A stretch of 64,000 nt of DNA from Fratercula arctica (taxonomy: Eukaryota; Chordata; Aves; Charadriiformes; Alcidae). The notes under the pieces were generated by a model. The model was given only the letters and a program-made list of their open reading frames with translations, searched no databases and had not been told where the DNA came from. How positions within the stretch are numbered: position 1 is the stretch's first letter; every line of letters begins with the position of its first letter. The position numbers and the translations under genes are program-made. Positions 48,803 through 59,440 of this stretch are shown here, in pieces. Location: positions 13,836,087 to 13,900,086 of the forward strand of contig CANTUZ010000002.1 in the NCBI GenBank assembly GCA_947846985.1, read 5' to 3'.

Positions 48803-50659
48803 ATAGAGATGACAGAGAATTTTCTATTCTAAAAGAATATTCCATCAGTGTAGATTCCTCTAAATGAAATTTTTCTATTTGTTGCAAGGGACTCATCCCA
48901 GAACAATGATTACCTAAGGATCAGGGCTTTTGGTACAGCAGCCAATGATGTACGTTTTTTGCTAAACTGACCAATTCAAATAAGAAGCTCGGACTTTAGT
49001 CACTAGTATCTCAAGGAATTCTAACTTGAGACATCTCTGATATAAACATACATAATTAAGCAAGCCATCCTCAAGTCTCCTTTGAAAACAGTAGGGCAAA
49101 GAGGATATTTATAGGGATTTTGCATTGTGATGAGTCAGCCTTAGACTCCACTGACTCAGTCTCCATTGGCTGCAAAGGCATCCTAAAGTGAGAAGTTCAG
49201 TTGATGAGATGTCTCAGTGGAGGCATCTGCATTTAGAAAAGATGAATACCAGCCTAAGTTTTTAAAAATTCACAATTGATTTCAGTTTCCCTTGCTGCAG
49301 GTTCGCTTAAGTGATTAAAATGAGTCTTGAACTTGTGTTTATCCTAACTTAATGCCCTTCACATCAGAGCACTGTGATCAATTTATAAATATTTGGGGTT
49401 TGCAGTACAACATTGAAAGGCACTGATTTCACCATTTTGTGGGAAGGGCATATTTTTCACATTGCTCAAGGTTCCATGGGATGGGAACATTTTCTCAAGC
49501 ATCTGTGTTAGAAAGGTGAGCTAACTTTTCCAAGACTGGCAGCAGAAAACCGGCAGAATTTCTATTGCTTCAAGTTCTTTGCTACATTCTTTCTTTCAGG
49601 TAGACTGCATCCTCAGCTAATTGTATATATGATATAGATATTTTACATTATAGCCTGTGGTAGCAGTGGTATCTAAGAGTATTTAGGAATACTCCAGGCC
49701 AATATCAAGAGTATTTAGGGATGTTCACCTTAGGGGTTTTGGAAGAGCTGCAGTCAGAAGCAATATGATCATCCTACTGAAATATAATAAATTAAGGTTG
49801 TTCTTTTTCTTTTCCTGTCTAAAGAAAAGGAAAGCTTCTGCCATTGACCACTGCTAGAGACTCAACACCTGACTTGAGAGACCATTGACTTGATATCTCT
49901 TTGAAGTCAATGGCTAAAAGTCAATGGTTTCTCTATGACCAGGATTTCAACCAGTATAAAATCCTATATTCTCTCATACCTGTGGATGCATTTTAATTTG
50001 TTGAGCCGATAACAGTAATCAATGAATATTGAAACAATGCCAAACACATTTGAAATGCATATTACTAGGCATCGAGTAATTGCTATTTCTAGTCAAATAC
50101 AGGCATTTGGGAATTTATTGCTGCTTGTTCAGTCCCAATCAATGAAGATTAGCCACAAAGAGAAAGAGGACCTGCTTGCAATAACTTTGATAAAATGATA
50201 ATGACTGGAAACATTTTGAAGTTCTACAGCTGTTTTGCCATTCCAATTACATTCAGATTAGAAATAATATTAATATTAATATTAATAATAACAATACAGT
50301 CATGATCACTAGCAGAGTTGAAAGAAGTTTTAAAAGCTGGGCTTGTGATGAAAGTGGACATATTTACAGTCATGTTGGCTTTTGACCTATTTATGAAATT
50401 TGTCTTGGTGCCAAAGTTCTTTAGAAATCAGGATTGTTTCACTTAAAGAAGAAAAATAAATATCTGTTTAACAGATATTCCTGAAATGACTAAAACACTC
50501 TGTATGTACTATCTTAAACAGTCAAGGGTCCTCAGGACGAGTTTCTTTCTCCATGGTAGGCATACACATCAAAACCTACAAAGAAGATCCCTACTTGTAA
50601 ATATTGCATTTCTATTACAACCAGAGTGAATTCAGCCCAAAATGATATATTGAGACTCA
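48803..50659. other. No gene seen; short AT repeats and mirrored motifs
   Basis: A TAATAT/AAT-rich simple repeat lies at about 50262-50291. A 13-bp direct repeat (AAGAGTATTTAGG) occurs at 49675-49687 and 49707-49719. ACCATTGACTT (49881-49891) is mirrored by AAGTCAATGG at 49904-49913 and again, 11 bp exactly, at 49918-49928. No open frame of note was found. Confidence 0.6.
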
Positions 50660-52160
50660 CAGTACCAGAGTCTCCTTCAGAGCAGGGATCAGCCCCATCA
50701 GCCTATGCCCTGAGACAGCACTGCAATTAGACAATATCATTACTGTGAGATTATTCATGCACATCTGTTGTATGCAGACCCTGAGAGTCAACAACTGGTT
50801 GAGCAGCTGGTGTTGGTGACAGGGATTTGCTTTATAAAACCACTGTCCTCTTTGAGGACTGAAAACTGCTAGGAAGAGGTAGGATTGACCTGACCATGTG
50901 GGGCAAAAATATCATTGCCAACAGGCTGCCAACCTGCTGAGGAGAGCCTTAAACTAGAAATGCTGCAGGGGGGAAGATGATAACCCACAATCAAGTGGGG
51001 AAGTGGTAGACTGGCTGATGTGGAAGGAGAGACTGCAAAATCAACAGAACAGGATAAAAGGAAGCCCTCTGCAACTGTACACACACAGATAAAGAAGTGC
51101 CAGGAATAGAGCATTATGGGGGGGAACGCTCACTCTTTTTCTGGGAAATCAGCGTGCAGCAAAGAACAAAGAGAGGGAATGAGAGGTCTGCATGCAGTTG
51201 CAGGCCTATGATCTCATCGAGATGACAGAGGGATGGATGATGGGACAGAGCACACCTTCAGGAAAACTACTCAGATGATACCCAACTAGAAGTGGCAGAT
51301 ATACCAGATAGCTGTGCTGCCATTCAGACAGGTCTGGACAGGCTGGAGAAATGGGACAACAGGAACCTCATGAAGTTCAGCAAAGGGAAATGCTGAAGGC
51401 CTGACCCAGGAGAGGAAAAACCCTATGCACCTGGACAAGGTGGGGCTGACTGGCTGGAATGCAGCTTTGCAAGGAAGACCCTACAGGCCCTGGTGGACAC
51501 CAAGTTGAACATGAGCTAGCAATGTGCCTTTGCAGCAAAGCAGCTCTACAGCCTCCTGGGCTAGAAAGAACACTGCCATCAGGTTGAGGAAGGTGGTGCT
51601 TCTTCTGTGCTCAGTGTTGGTGGGATAAATCTGGGGTGCTTGGTCCGGTGCAGGGTTCCCCAGTACAAGAGAGACCTTTACATACTGGAGTGAGTCCAGT
51701 GCAGGACCACAAATATGTTTAAGGGCTGCAGCATCTGTCAAGGAGAGGCTGAGAGAGCTGGGACTATTCAGCCTGGAGAAGAGAAGGCTGAGGGGGATCT
51801 TATCCACGTGTATTAATACCTGGTGGGAGGGTGTAAAGAAGATCAAACCAGAATTTTCCCAGTGGTGCCCAGTGGCAGGAGAAGAGGCAATGGACAACTG
51901 AAATACAAGAAATTCCATGTAAATATAAGAAGAAAATTTTACTGGGGGGCGAGGGGGGGGAGGGCAGTCAAACACTTCTAGAGCAAGTTTCTCAGAAAGG
52001 TTCTGGAGTCTCCATTCTTGGAAATATTCAAAGTCCAATTGATCCCTAGCAACCTGCTGTAGCTGATCCTGCTTGGAGCAGGGGGTAGGATTAGGTGATC
52101 TCCAGAGGTCCCTGCCAACTCCAACTATTCTGTATTTCTGTGCTTCTCTGTGTTATTAAA
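50660..52160 (+). mobile_element. Avian CR1 LINE with 5' region but large internal deletion
   Basis: The element reads on the plus strand. Its early part (about 50860-51020) follows the CR1 5' region (GAAGAGGTAGGATTGACCTG, GGCTGCCAACCTGCTGAGGA, GCCTTAAACTAG). At 51180-51240 it reads as the N-terminal endonuclease segment (QLQAYDLIEMTEGW, compare the family's ITETWW box). At about 51260 it jumps straight to the late reverse transcriptase: YSDD (51268-51279, family FADD), then a TQLEVADIP..AAIQTGLDRLEKWDNRNLMKF segment. It continues to the 3' UTR (GGTGATCTCCAGAGGTCCCTGCCAACT near 52096-52122) and a TTCTGTATTTCTGTG tail. About 1.5 kb remains of an element usually near 4.5 kb. The 185-codon minus frame (51481-52038) is antisense to it. 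The match before about 50860 is weaker. Confidence 0.8.
51944..51964 (+). other. G-rich run inside CR1 (quadruplex pattern)
   Basis: G6-CGA-G8-A-G3 on the plus strand interrupts the C-terminal part of the CR1 remnant where the family has an ordinary coding sequence. It is a candidate quadruplex and a likely slippage expansion. Confidence 0.7.
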
Positions 52161-54980
52161 TTTGGTTGAAAAACCAAACAGGAATACAAAATACTTAAAA
52201 GAATTGATTGAAGTTAGACCTATACATTCCTGCTGGAATACCATCGCTGTGCATGTTTGTTTTCATGAACTCAAGTAGTGGATTTTCAGCAGTTTGGGAA
52301 AAAGTAATTCATTTTCACAATGAAGAAGCCATGCTTCTGAACATTTTTAGTTGCTGAATTCCATTTATTTCAGGGAAAGTAAGGTATATAAATACCTCTG
52401 AAGGGAAAATTCCCAGGTGCCTAAATTTGAATTTGGCTTTATCACTTTGGGCCTCCAAATCAGACTAAATTGCCATGTAGTTTTGACTAACAGGAGCAAA
52501 CAGAGCTGATACAGTAGTATGCAAATGAAGCTGAAGGAATCATAAATAAGTTCCCTAATTTTAGGTGTATTCCCTCAATGATGCTGTCTTTATGGAAATG
52601 AAACTGCCATTGAAAGTCAAATTTATTCCTACATATTTTACTTTAGGTCTATTTTTAGTAATTGATGCATCTTCCCAGAACTCAGTCAACAATTATAAAA
52701 AGTAAACCTGCATTTATGTATTTAAGAGCACGTTCTGTCTGGATAATTTTCTCCTGGAGTAATTTTTTCTAAATATAGAAATTATGAAGTCTCTTTAAAT
52801 ATTAAGATTGCTTTTTTTTTTTAATGAGTTTGAAATAATTCCAGCATATTTCTGAGTTTAAAAACCAGGGAGGACCTATTGACTTCACTGGAATTACAGG
52901 TCTAAAATTATGGACACTATTAAATGCTATTGTGTCTGTTTTTCTCTGCCTAGCAGAAACAATATAAATACACATGTACTTCTGGGTTACAAATAACTAC
53001 ATTTACTAAACATAAGCATGTACAAACATTCAGTCCTGGCTGCGTGCCCTGGTTAGTTTCTAGTGAATTCTAAAGCAAAACACTGTGAATGCCATTAGAG
53101 AGCTGATAAAATGTTTAAAAGGGTGCTATTCTAGTTTTGTGTATCATAAACGTCTTCCTAGCTGTGTCTTGAGTAAAGAGGGAAGACAGGCAGAAATGGG
53201 TTCCCCCACCATAATCCATGGATGGAAACTTCACTGCAGAACTATATGTTTAAATATCAAATTTGGCTAGTTTAAAAATATGTGTCATTCACTGATACCC
53301 TATTTTAAAAATGAAGTCAACCACAAATTATATTTCAGAGAAGTAAAATATGCCTAACGCACAGTTGTAAAAATAGCAACCTCTAGTCAAAGCTAAAGAT
53401 ACAATGTTTGTGCACAACAAAGCCAGTGGATTTTAATGATGCAGTAAAGGCAATCTGGTGTACCATTTAGAAATTAATTCTACGTATGTAGATAATCTAA
53501 AACTGAAACATGAGGTACCTTTCCTTGTTTGAAGTGGCATTGGGGTTATAAGAAGTAATTACTTAATGCTAATTTGTTTATAATAGGTTTGATTTATTTC
53601 AACTTTTATGATTTAATTAATGAAGTGTATATCAATTATATTTTAATTTTCCTTCTTAGCTCGAAGTAGTATCTCCATTTTCTTGAATTTGGCACCAGCT
53701 CAAACAGCCCTTGAAGAATCTGCCTCCCACACCCTTCAGAATCTCCCTTCCTCGAGGAAATCCTTTTTCTGAAATTTCCTTTTCATTTCCTGTTTTCCAA
53801 ATAATACAAGACCAGACTCAGCATACTGACTGCCAGAACGTGGCCTCAGACAGAGCCGAGGCCATTCAGTAGCACCAATTCTTGTATGAGAACCAATTCT
53901 GCTGGTTTCAGGGGTTTAATCCAAATTTATACTAGAGTCAGAAATGTTCAATTCATTGGGCTTTATGAGCATTTGGTATCCATTTTATCTCCTTTTCAGA
54001 TTGTTTAATGTAATGTCTGCAAAGCACTGCAGAACCATAGAAATGAGGAGGAACTCCTCCAGCTGCCAAAACTCCTGTTCTGGTAGACCTGAAGCTTGAG
54101 CATCTCTTCCCCGACTGCTTCTGCAGACCAGATGGGACGGGACATGGCCTAAGGGACTACCAGAGCTCTCAAATCCCTGTTTAAATTGCCTAGATCTGAT
54201 TATCCAGCATAGTAGGAGGCAGTAATTTACTGCCAGATAACCCAAAATTTGTTCCCTAGAAGGAGACAGTAGTCAAAAAAATCACTGTGTCTTCTATCTC
54301 TTGCTGTCCTCTGGTCCTTCTGCTACGTACTTATCTGGGAATGTCTGCTTATTCTGTTCAAAAATGGAATTTGAAGTGCTCAACTTGAAAGGACAAAACT
54401 GTTGAAATCAAAGCAGAGCTGAAGTTTTCAAAAGAAGCTGCTTCTATGTGACTTACTGAATCCCTATTGAAGTTACGAAGTAGACTTGGCCTAATTTTCA
54501 TATAGGAGCTGACAGAACTCCACATTTTTGAAAAACAGGTTACACATATTTAAGAACCTGTATTTAGGCCCCTTTTTTGAAATCTTGGATGAGGTTTTTA
54601 TTCCAGCTGTGGCAAACTTCAAATTCACTCAGTCCTTTGATGAATTTTGGCTTGTAGAGACTAGTCACAGAGGGAAAGGCAGCTTTTCATATGGCAACAA
54701 TAGGCTGACATTTCTCTTGCATTGTGTCTAATAGACTCAATCCATATCACAAGAGGATCAGACCAGTCCAACAGAAAAGGCTTTCTTTTGCCTTCCGGAG
54801 AAGCTGGATTGTAGCTGAATTTCCTTGTACATCTGGAAAGTCATGATCCTTCTCCCTTTTCCCTTTTCCTTCTAAGATCGGTAGTATTTCTTTGTTTCTG
54901 GGATTTTTTTTTTACTCTAGTAATATTTCCCATATTTTATTTTCCCTATCTACTGGAAGCAGACTTGTGATTACTTTATG
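52161..54980. other. No gene seen
   Basis: The sequence is unique and AT-rich. A mirrored-motif trace (GACCTATTGACTTCACTGGAATTACAGG) occurs near 52873-52900. Frames at 53085-53270, 53985-54245 and 54528-54731 are unrecognised. Confidence 0.55.
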
Positions 54981-57900
54981 AGAGTTTGTTTCATCCCACC
55001 AGTCCATGTTTTGGAGGACTTCTCTCACTGCATCAGAAGAGAGACATGGCTTCTACTTCTGCATCCCTGGCAAGGGTCTATGCACATGTCCAGCAAATTT
55101 ATCAGCTACTGGGCAAAGTCTTACTGTTTATTTTATTTATTTTTTATCTCACATGGGCAGTATTGTGGCATGAAGCCCTCACTAGTGTTTGGGCATTCAA
55201 GCGGAGGAAGCAAGGCAGGGAGGTGGGTTGTGACCTACTCCCTTACACACAGGGAGCACAGCCTGACTGCTGCCTGTCCCTGGAGCTGCCCCCTTCCCTG
55301 CAGCTGCTGGGCCACTCACAGCAGAGCGGGGATGGAGAATCTCCTTTCAGACCTCTCTCACCACCTCATTCCCTCATCATTTTGGATCCCCACTTCCCCA
55401 AGCAGGTCTTTTTGCCATATGTGAAAAGCCAGTTCATTGGCTTGCTTTGTTGAAAGAGGACTGCCATGAATTAGGCAAAATACTGAGCGAGATATAAATC
55501 CTGCTTTTGTGGAAAGGGCTTTGCGTGTATGTTTTTCATCCTGTACAGCCAGTTGATGCAGTGTCTCAGAAGCCTTCTGATAAACCGAAGTTGCCTCCCT
55601 TGTCTTTGCTACATGAACCTATTTTGCTTCTAGTCTCTGTTGTGTGCTCTGTAACTATCTTTCCACAAAATGGAGACATTTAAGAAATAATTATATTGGC
55701 TCATTACATTCTCAGCCTTTTATTCTTTAATTCTGGTGCTAATAAACACCAAAATTTATATCCTTCCTGCCAAGCACTGCATGCCTTCAGGCGCTGGTGT
55801 AGTTTATATGCACATTGTCTCTAAATCATGGTAAGTAGACCACATATTGCCTGTTAGGTGAAGTCTAATGAGTAGTGTTATTTTTAGGAGCAGAACTATA
55901 TCCTTTGATTTCTATTGTATTTTTTTATTGCTGGAATAATTTTTGTTTGTCTTGTGCTCTGCAGCTGCATATCAAGCTGAATGCTTTTGGGATTTGTTAT
56001 TCTCTGCAACAAAGCCTAATATGCCTTCCTGGTCAGTATGTGACTGCACCTGGATCATCTACTGCATTTCTAATGTCTGTAACAGATATTTCCTGTTTTG
56101 GGAGTCTTTCCATTGTTCTCGGCTTTGAACTTCACTTGCCTTCTTTAGGCAAGATGTTTAAATGATTGAAGCCTTAGACAACCATTTCTGCATAGTGACC
56201 CATTACTTGCTCTTCCTCTACTGTATGTAGTGTACAAACGTGGAGTTTTTCAGGAGTCTTATCTTTTCATAGGATGATATCCTATTTTTAAACACAATCT
56301 GCACCAGTGCTAACACATTACTTCTTAAACACATGAAGTTAAAACGATGCAAAGCCTTGGTGGATTCAGTTAAATTATTTTACAATGATTTCTTCTTGAT
56401 TTAATTTAATTAATTAACTACACATAAGTGTGATTACAAGTGCTTTGGAGTAATTGCTGTCTCTTCCGAAGTGTTTGTACAGAAGCTAAAACAATTAAGA
56501 CAGTCCTATGAATAGTAATAAATTTAAGGAAGAAGGTTCAATTGTGCATTTTAATGAAATTTGTATGATATATTGTTTATCTTTTCCCTTAACTATAAAG
56601 AGTGTAAATACATTAATAAAGACAGAAAACATATGCTGTAATATACAGCACAGTGATTTAAACTCTCAAACTGAAAAAATCTTAGTTTCTTTGTTCCCAC
56701 AGCAAACAAGTGAAAGCTTAAAATTCAAAGTCACTGAATAATTTCTATCTATCTCACTTAAATTAACTTCGTAAATAAGAATACATCTAATATTAGAGTC
56801 GTCTTGCAGTGAAGTGTTGAAATTCAGTTCAGACTAAAACTTGCTAGCTCCTATTAAGAGTAAAAGAGAAGGAAAAATAAAAAACGTGCTAAAATAGTTG
56901 TGAAGAGAGAAAGTGTTTGGTCAATGAAAAAGTCAGAATTAAAAAGGAAGAATATAGCTATATATAGATGTGATAAGTGTAAACCACAAAGAGAATTAAA
57001 ACTTCTCTAGATATAATCACGCAAGCTGAATTCTGACAGAGGTATGTGAGATATTAAGAAGATATAGTGAATTATGAGTGGTCAGGACTAAAATACTACA
57101 TTTCTCCAAAAATGGAATTCTCCCTAGTGCAGAGGTAAAAATGCTTTTAAGGGCCAGGATCTGAGTCATCCTTTTTTCCTTCCTCTTTTTTCACCCCCCT
57201 TCCCCCCTCCAGCTGTCAGGGACTTAAGGGGGATTTACTTGTGTGAGAAAAGATAAAAGTAGCAAGATCTAGTATTCTTAAAAATGCTCCATCCAGCTGA
57301 CTTTGTCATACCCTACTTAATTTATGAAACTTGGCACGGTTGGGAAAAATGAAAGAATGGAGTTGTGTTCATTCAGGCTAAACATATCTAATAAAACACT
57401 CTGGCTCTTAAGTGCTTCACTTTTTGATTAGCTGCATCAGTCCAATACAGTGGAGTGAAATACACAGACAAATGATTGCACCAAAGATTTTTAAGACAGT
57501 GTTGGAGTCTGTTCGCAGACCATTAAAAGATAAAAAAATATTCCAAACCGAACATCTGTACACCTGCAATTACCAATGTTCTATTAATTTCCTTTGATGT
57601 ATACACAAAGAAAATCTTCAGAAGTGGGGGAAAGAAACTATGAATGAAATTTCTTCCAACTCTAGATATATTGTTCAAAAGCTTACCAGAACCAAGGAAT
57701 GATGAACACTTTTCATGTGTCCACTGATGTATGTGGCCATCTAGTATTAGAACTGACACTGTCAACCTGTTTCAAGTTTCAAATGTCCCATTTTACTAAA
57801 AGGTAAATTCCATTTTCCTCTAGGAAACATAAATGACTGTAATCGAACTGGTATTGTTGATAGGATAACAGATCAAATGTATATCTCGTTATGTGTAAAT

Positions 57901-58140
57901 GGCATTTACCGATTCATTGGGATCAAGGAGCTTGTCATGAACTTTGTGATAAAGAATGTGCTTTGTGCTCAGCAATATGCTTAGCTTTGCTGGTCCTGGG
58001 GAGCAGGACATATGAGATGATTATGTTGTTTTATTAGGTCAGATTAATCACATGTAAACACATCACACTTAAAGATTTCAAACTTTTCCATGCTGCCTCT
58101 TGGCACAACACCAGGAATGCCCTCTTATTCATTAAGGGCC
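54981..58140. other. No gene seen; two overlapping long frames judged chance
   Basis: Plus frames at 54978-55424 (148 codons) and 54986-55453 (155 codons) overlap in different frames, and at most one could be coding. They span a GC-richer patch at 55195-55345. Neither has a recognisable domain. One carries a Leu/Phe-rich segment from T-rich DNA (LLFILFIFYLTW). Further frames at 55875-56165, 56508-56741, 57412-57597 and 57523-57765 are unrecognised. A TAAT-dense patch lies at 56398-56420 (TTTAATTTAATTAATTAAC). Confidence 0.5.
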
Positions 58141-58164
58141 GGGTGGCCCACTTTCAGATCTTAC

Positions 58165-58510
58165 CTGCAGGACCTCTCGGATAGACAATCTGAAAAACCA
58201 TCTCAGAATACAGCATCCATATAGTTGCGTCCTGGAGTAATTTAGATTTAAAATGAAGAGAAAAACATAGGAGGACAGAGGTCAGTGAAATGCCAGTAGA
58301 ATTAGAGGCCATTGCAATTTTGCAGTTGAACCGGATGGTGACTTTCACTGTATGCATTTTCCTTCGTGTCTGTCCCTGATGCTCTGCAGGGCTGCGATCT
58401 CGGCCAGACCCTTGCAGAGCAGCACACAGAGAGCAGGAAAGATGGAGCATGAACAACCCAGGCAGCAGCGAGAAACAGATTTGTCTGCACAGATTATCTC
58501 TTCTCACTCA
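58165..58510 (-). other. Candidate exon with strong splice donor, product unknown
   Basis: On the minus strand the sequence CCTGCAG|GTAAGAT at 58170-58159 is a textbook 5' splice site, which would end an exon at 58165. A frame starting with ATG at 58507 stays open through this junction. It begins MRRDNLCRQICFSLL, followed by a hydrophobic stretch (PGLFMLHLSCSLCAALQ) that could serve as a signal peptide. The rest includes TVKVTIRFNC and a final ATIWMLYSEMVFQIVYP before the donor. About 30 bp upstream of the ATG, CTATTTATG on the minus strand (58542-58534) is a weak TATA-like sequence. I do not recognise the protein. It may be a first exon, a non-coding-RNA exon or chance. Confidence 0.25.
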
Positions 58511-59269
58511 TGCGCACGATTGTCTTAAGTACACATAAATAGATTTCTTTTCCCCTCCAGCCTTCTGTCAGGCTCTCACTTTCACTGTGACCCAGCGTTT
58601 GAGGTACTACATATTCAGTCATGCATTAGAGAGAAGGAGCCCCCGTTTATGATGGACATGATGGATTTATGGCATAAAATAACATCTGGGGAGAGTGTGC
58701 ACTTGCTAAATCAGACGCTGATTGCGGGTGATGCTAACCCATGGACGCAGGAATTGCAAGCACCACTCTGCGGAAGAGTGAGGCGGAATGGAAAGAGCAA
58801 CCCCTCAGGCATATGAAACCTGACATGTTGATACTCCCCTGTGTGTTTGCCTAATAGCCGGTTTATTTCTTTAGGCTTAGTGTTGTAGTTTTATTTTGTT
58901 AGTAAATGCACGTTTCACATAAAAGGGAAGCATGGAGCCATTGGCTTGTGGAGTTTAATCGCACCCCAGTACAGCAAGAGCAGAGGGAACATGAATGTAA
59001 ATGACTTAGTCACGGAACAGGGCAGGAATCAGATGCTCCGGCTCACTGCAGAGACAAATGCTGCTGACAGTGTTTAGCTGGTGCAGACCACCAGTTCTCA
59101 AAGACCAGGATTTTCACAACAACACTGAAGCAGCTGAAGCATCGGCTAAGGAAATTTTTCCAAGTACACCTTGAATATACAGCCCCTGTGACATAACTAC
59201 AGCACCGATAGTGTTTACGGGCACTGCACTGTAAACAAGTTCCAACACTGTAAAGCGTGAAATGTATGT
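58511..59269. promoter_or_regulatory. Possible regulatory stretch, unique sequence
   Basis: The sequence is non-repetitive with moderate CpG content. Motif-like features are AATCAGACGCTGATTGCGGGTGATG near 58709-58733 and a CCATTGG inverted CCAAT box near 58938. No open frame and no transposon were found. It is proposed only because it lies between the candidate exon and the palindromic element, and confidence is low. Confidence 0.2.
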
Positions 59270-59440
59270 GTCAAGTTTATTATGCTTCCCTTGCCTCGAG
59301 CTGATTAGTGCAAATTAATATTTCACACTAATCAGCATGAGCAGTTAGCACACAATTTGGGTTTACGGAATTCAGCTGATTGCATTAAAAATGTATTTAG
59401 GCTATTTTTGCATTGTGCAAATAGAGCAAAAATATCTGAA
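59270..59440. promoter_or_regulatory. Homeodomain-type palindrome in enhancer-like stretch
   Basis: GCTGATTAGTG (59300-59310) and CACTAATCAGC (59326-59336) form a perfect 11-bp inverted repeat around CAAATTAATATTTCA, which holds an ATTA core and an octamer-like GCAAATTAAT. Downstream come CAGCTGATTGCATTAAAAATG (59372-59392) and GCATTGTGCAAATAG, both POU/homeodomain-like. Paired TAATC-type sites with a fixed spacing would suit dimeric homeodomain binding. The palindrome is directly visible. Conservation and function are inferred. Confidence 0.4.

Noticed and set aside
51481..52038. 185-codon minus-strand open frame, the longest in the window
   Set aside because: It is antisense to the CR1 ORF2/3' UTR remnant. 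Its Pro-rich start comes from the G-rich run at 51944-51964.
54978..55453. Two overlapping plus-strand frames of 148 and 155 codons
   Set aside because: They lie in different frames over the same DNA, have no recognisable domain or splice context, and are within the chance range for 64 kb in six frames.
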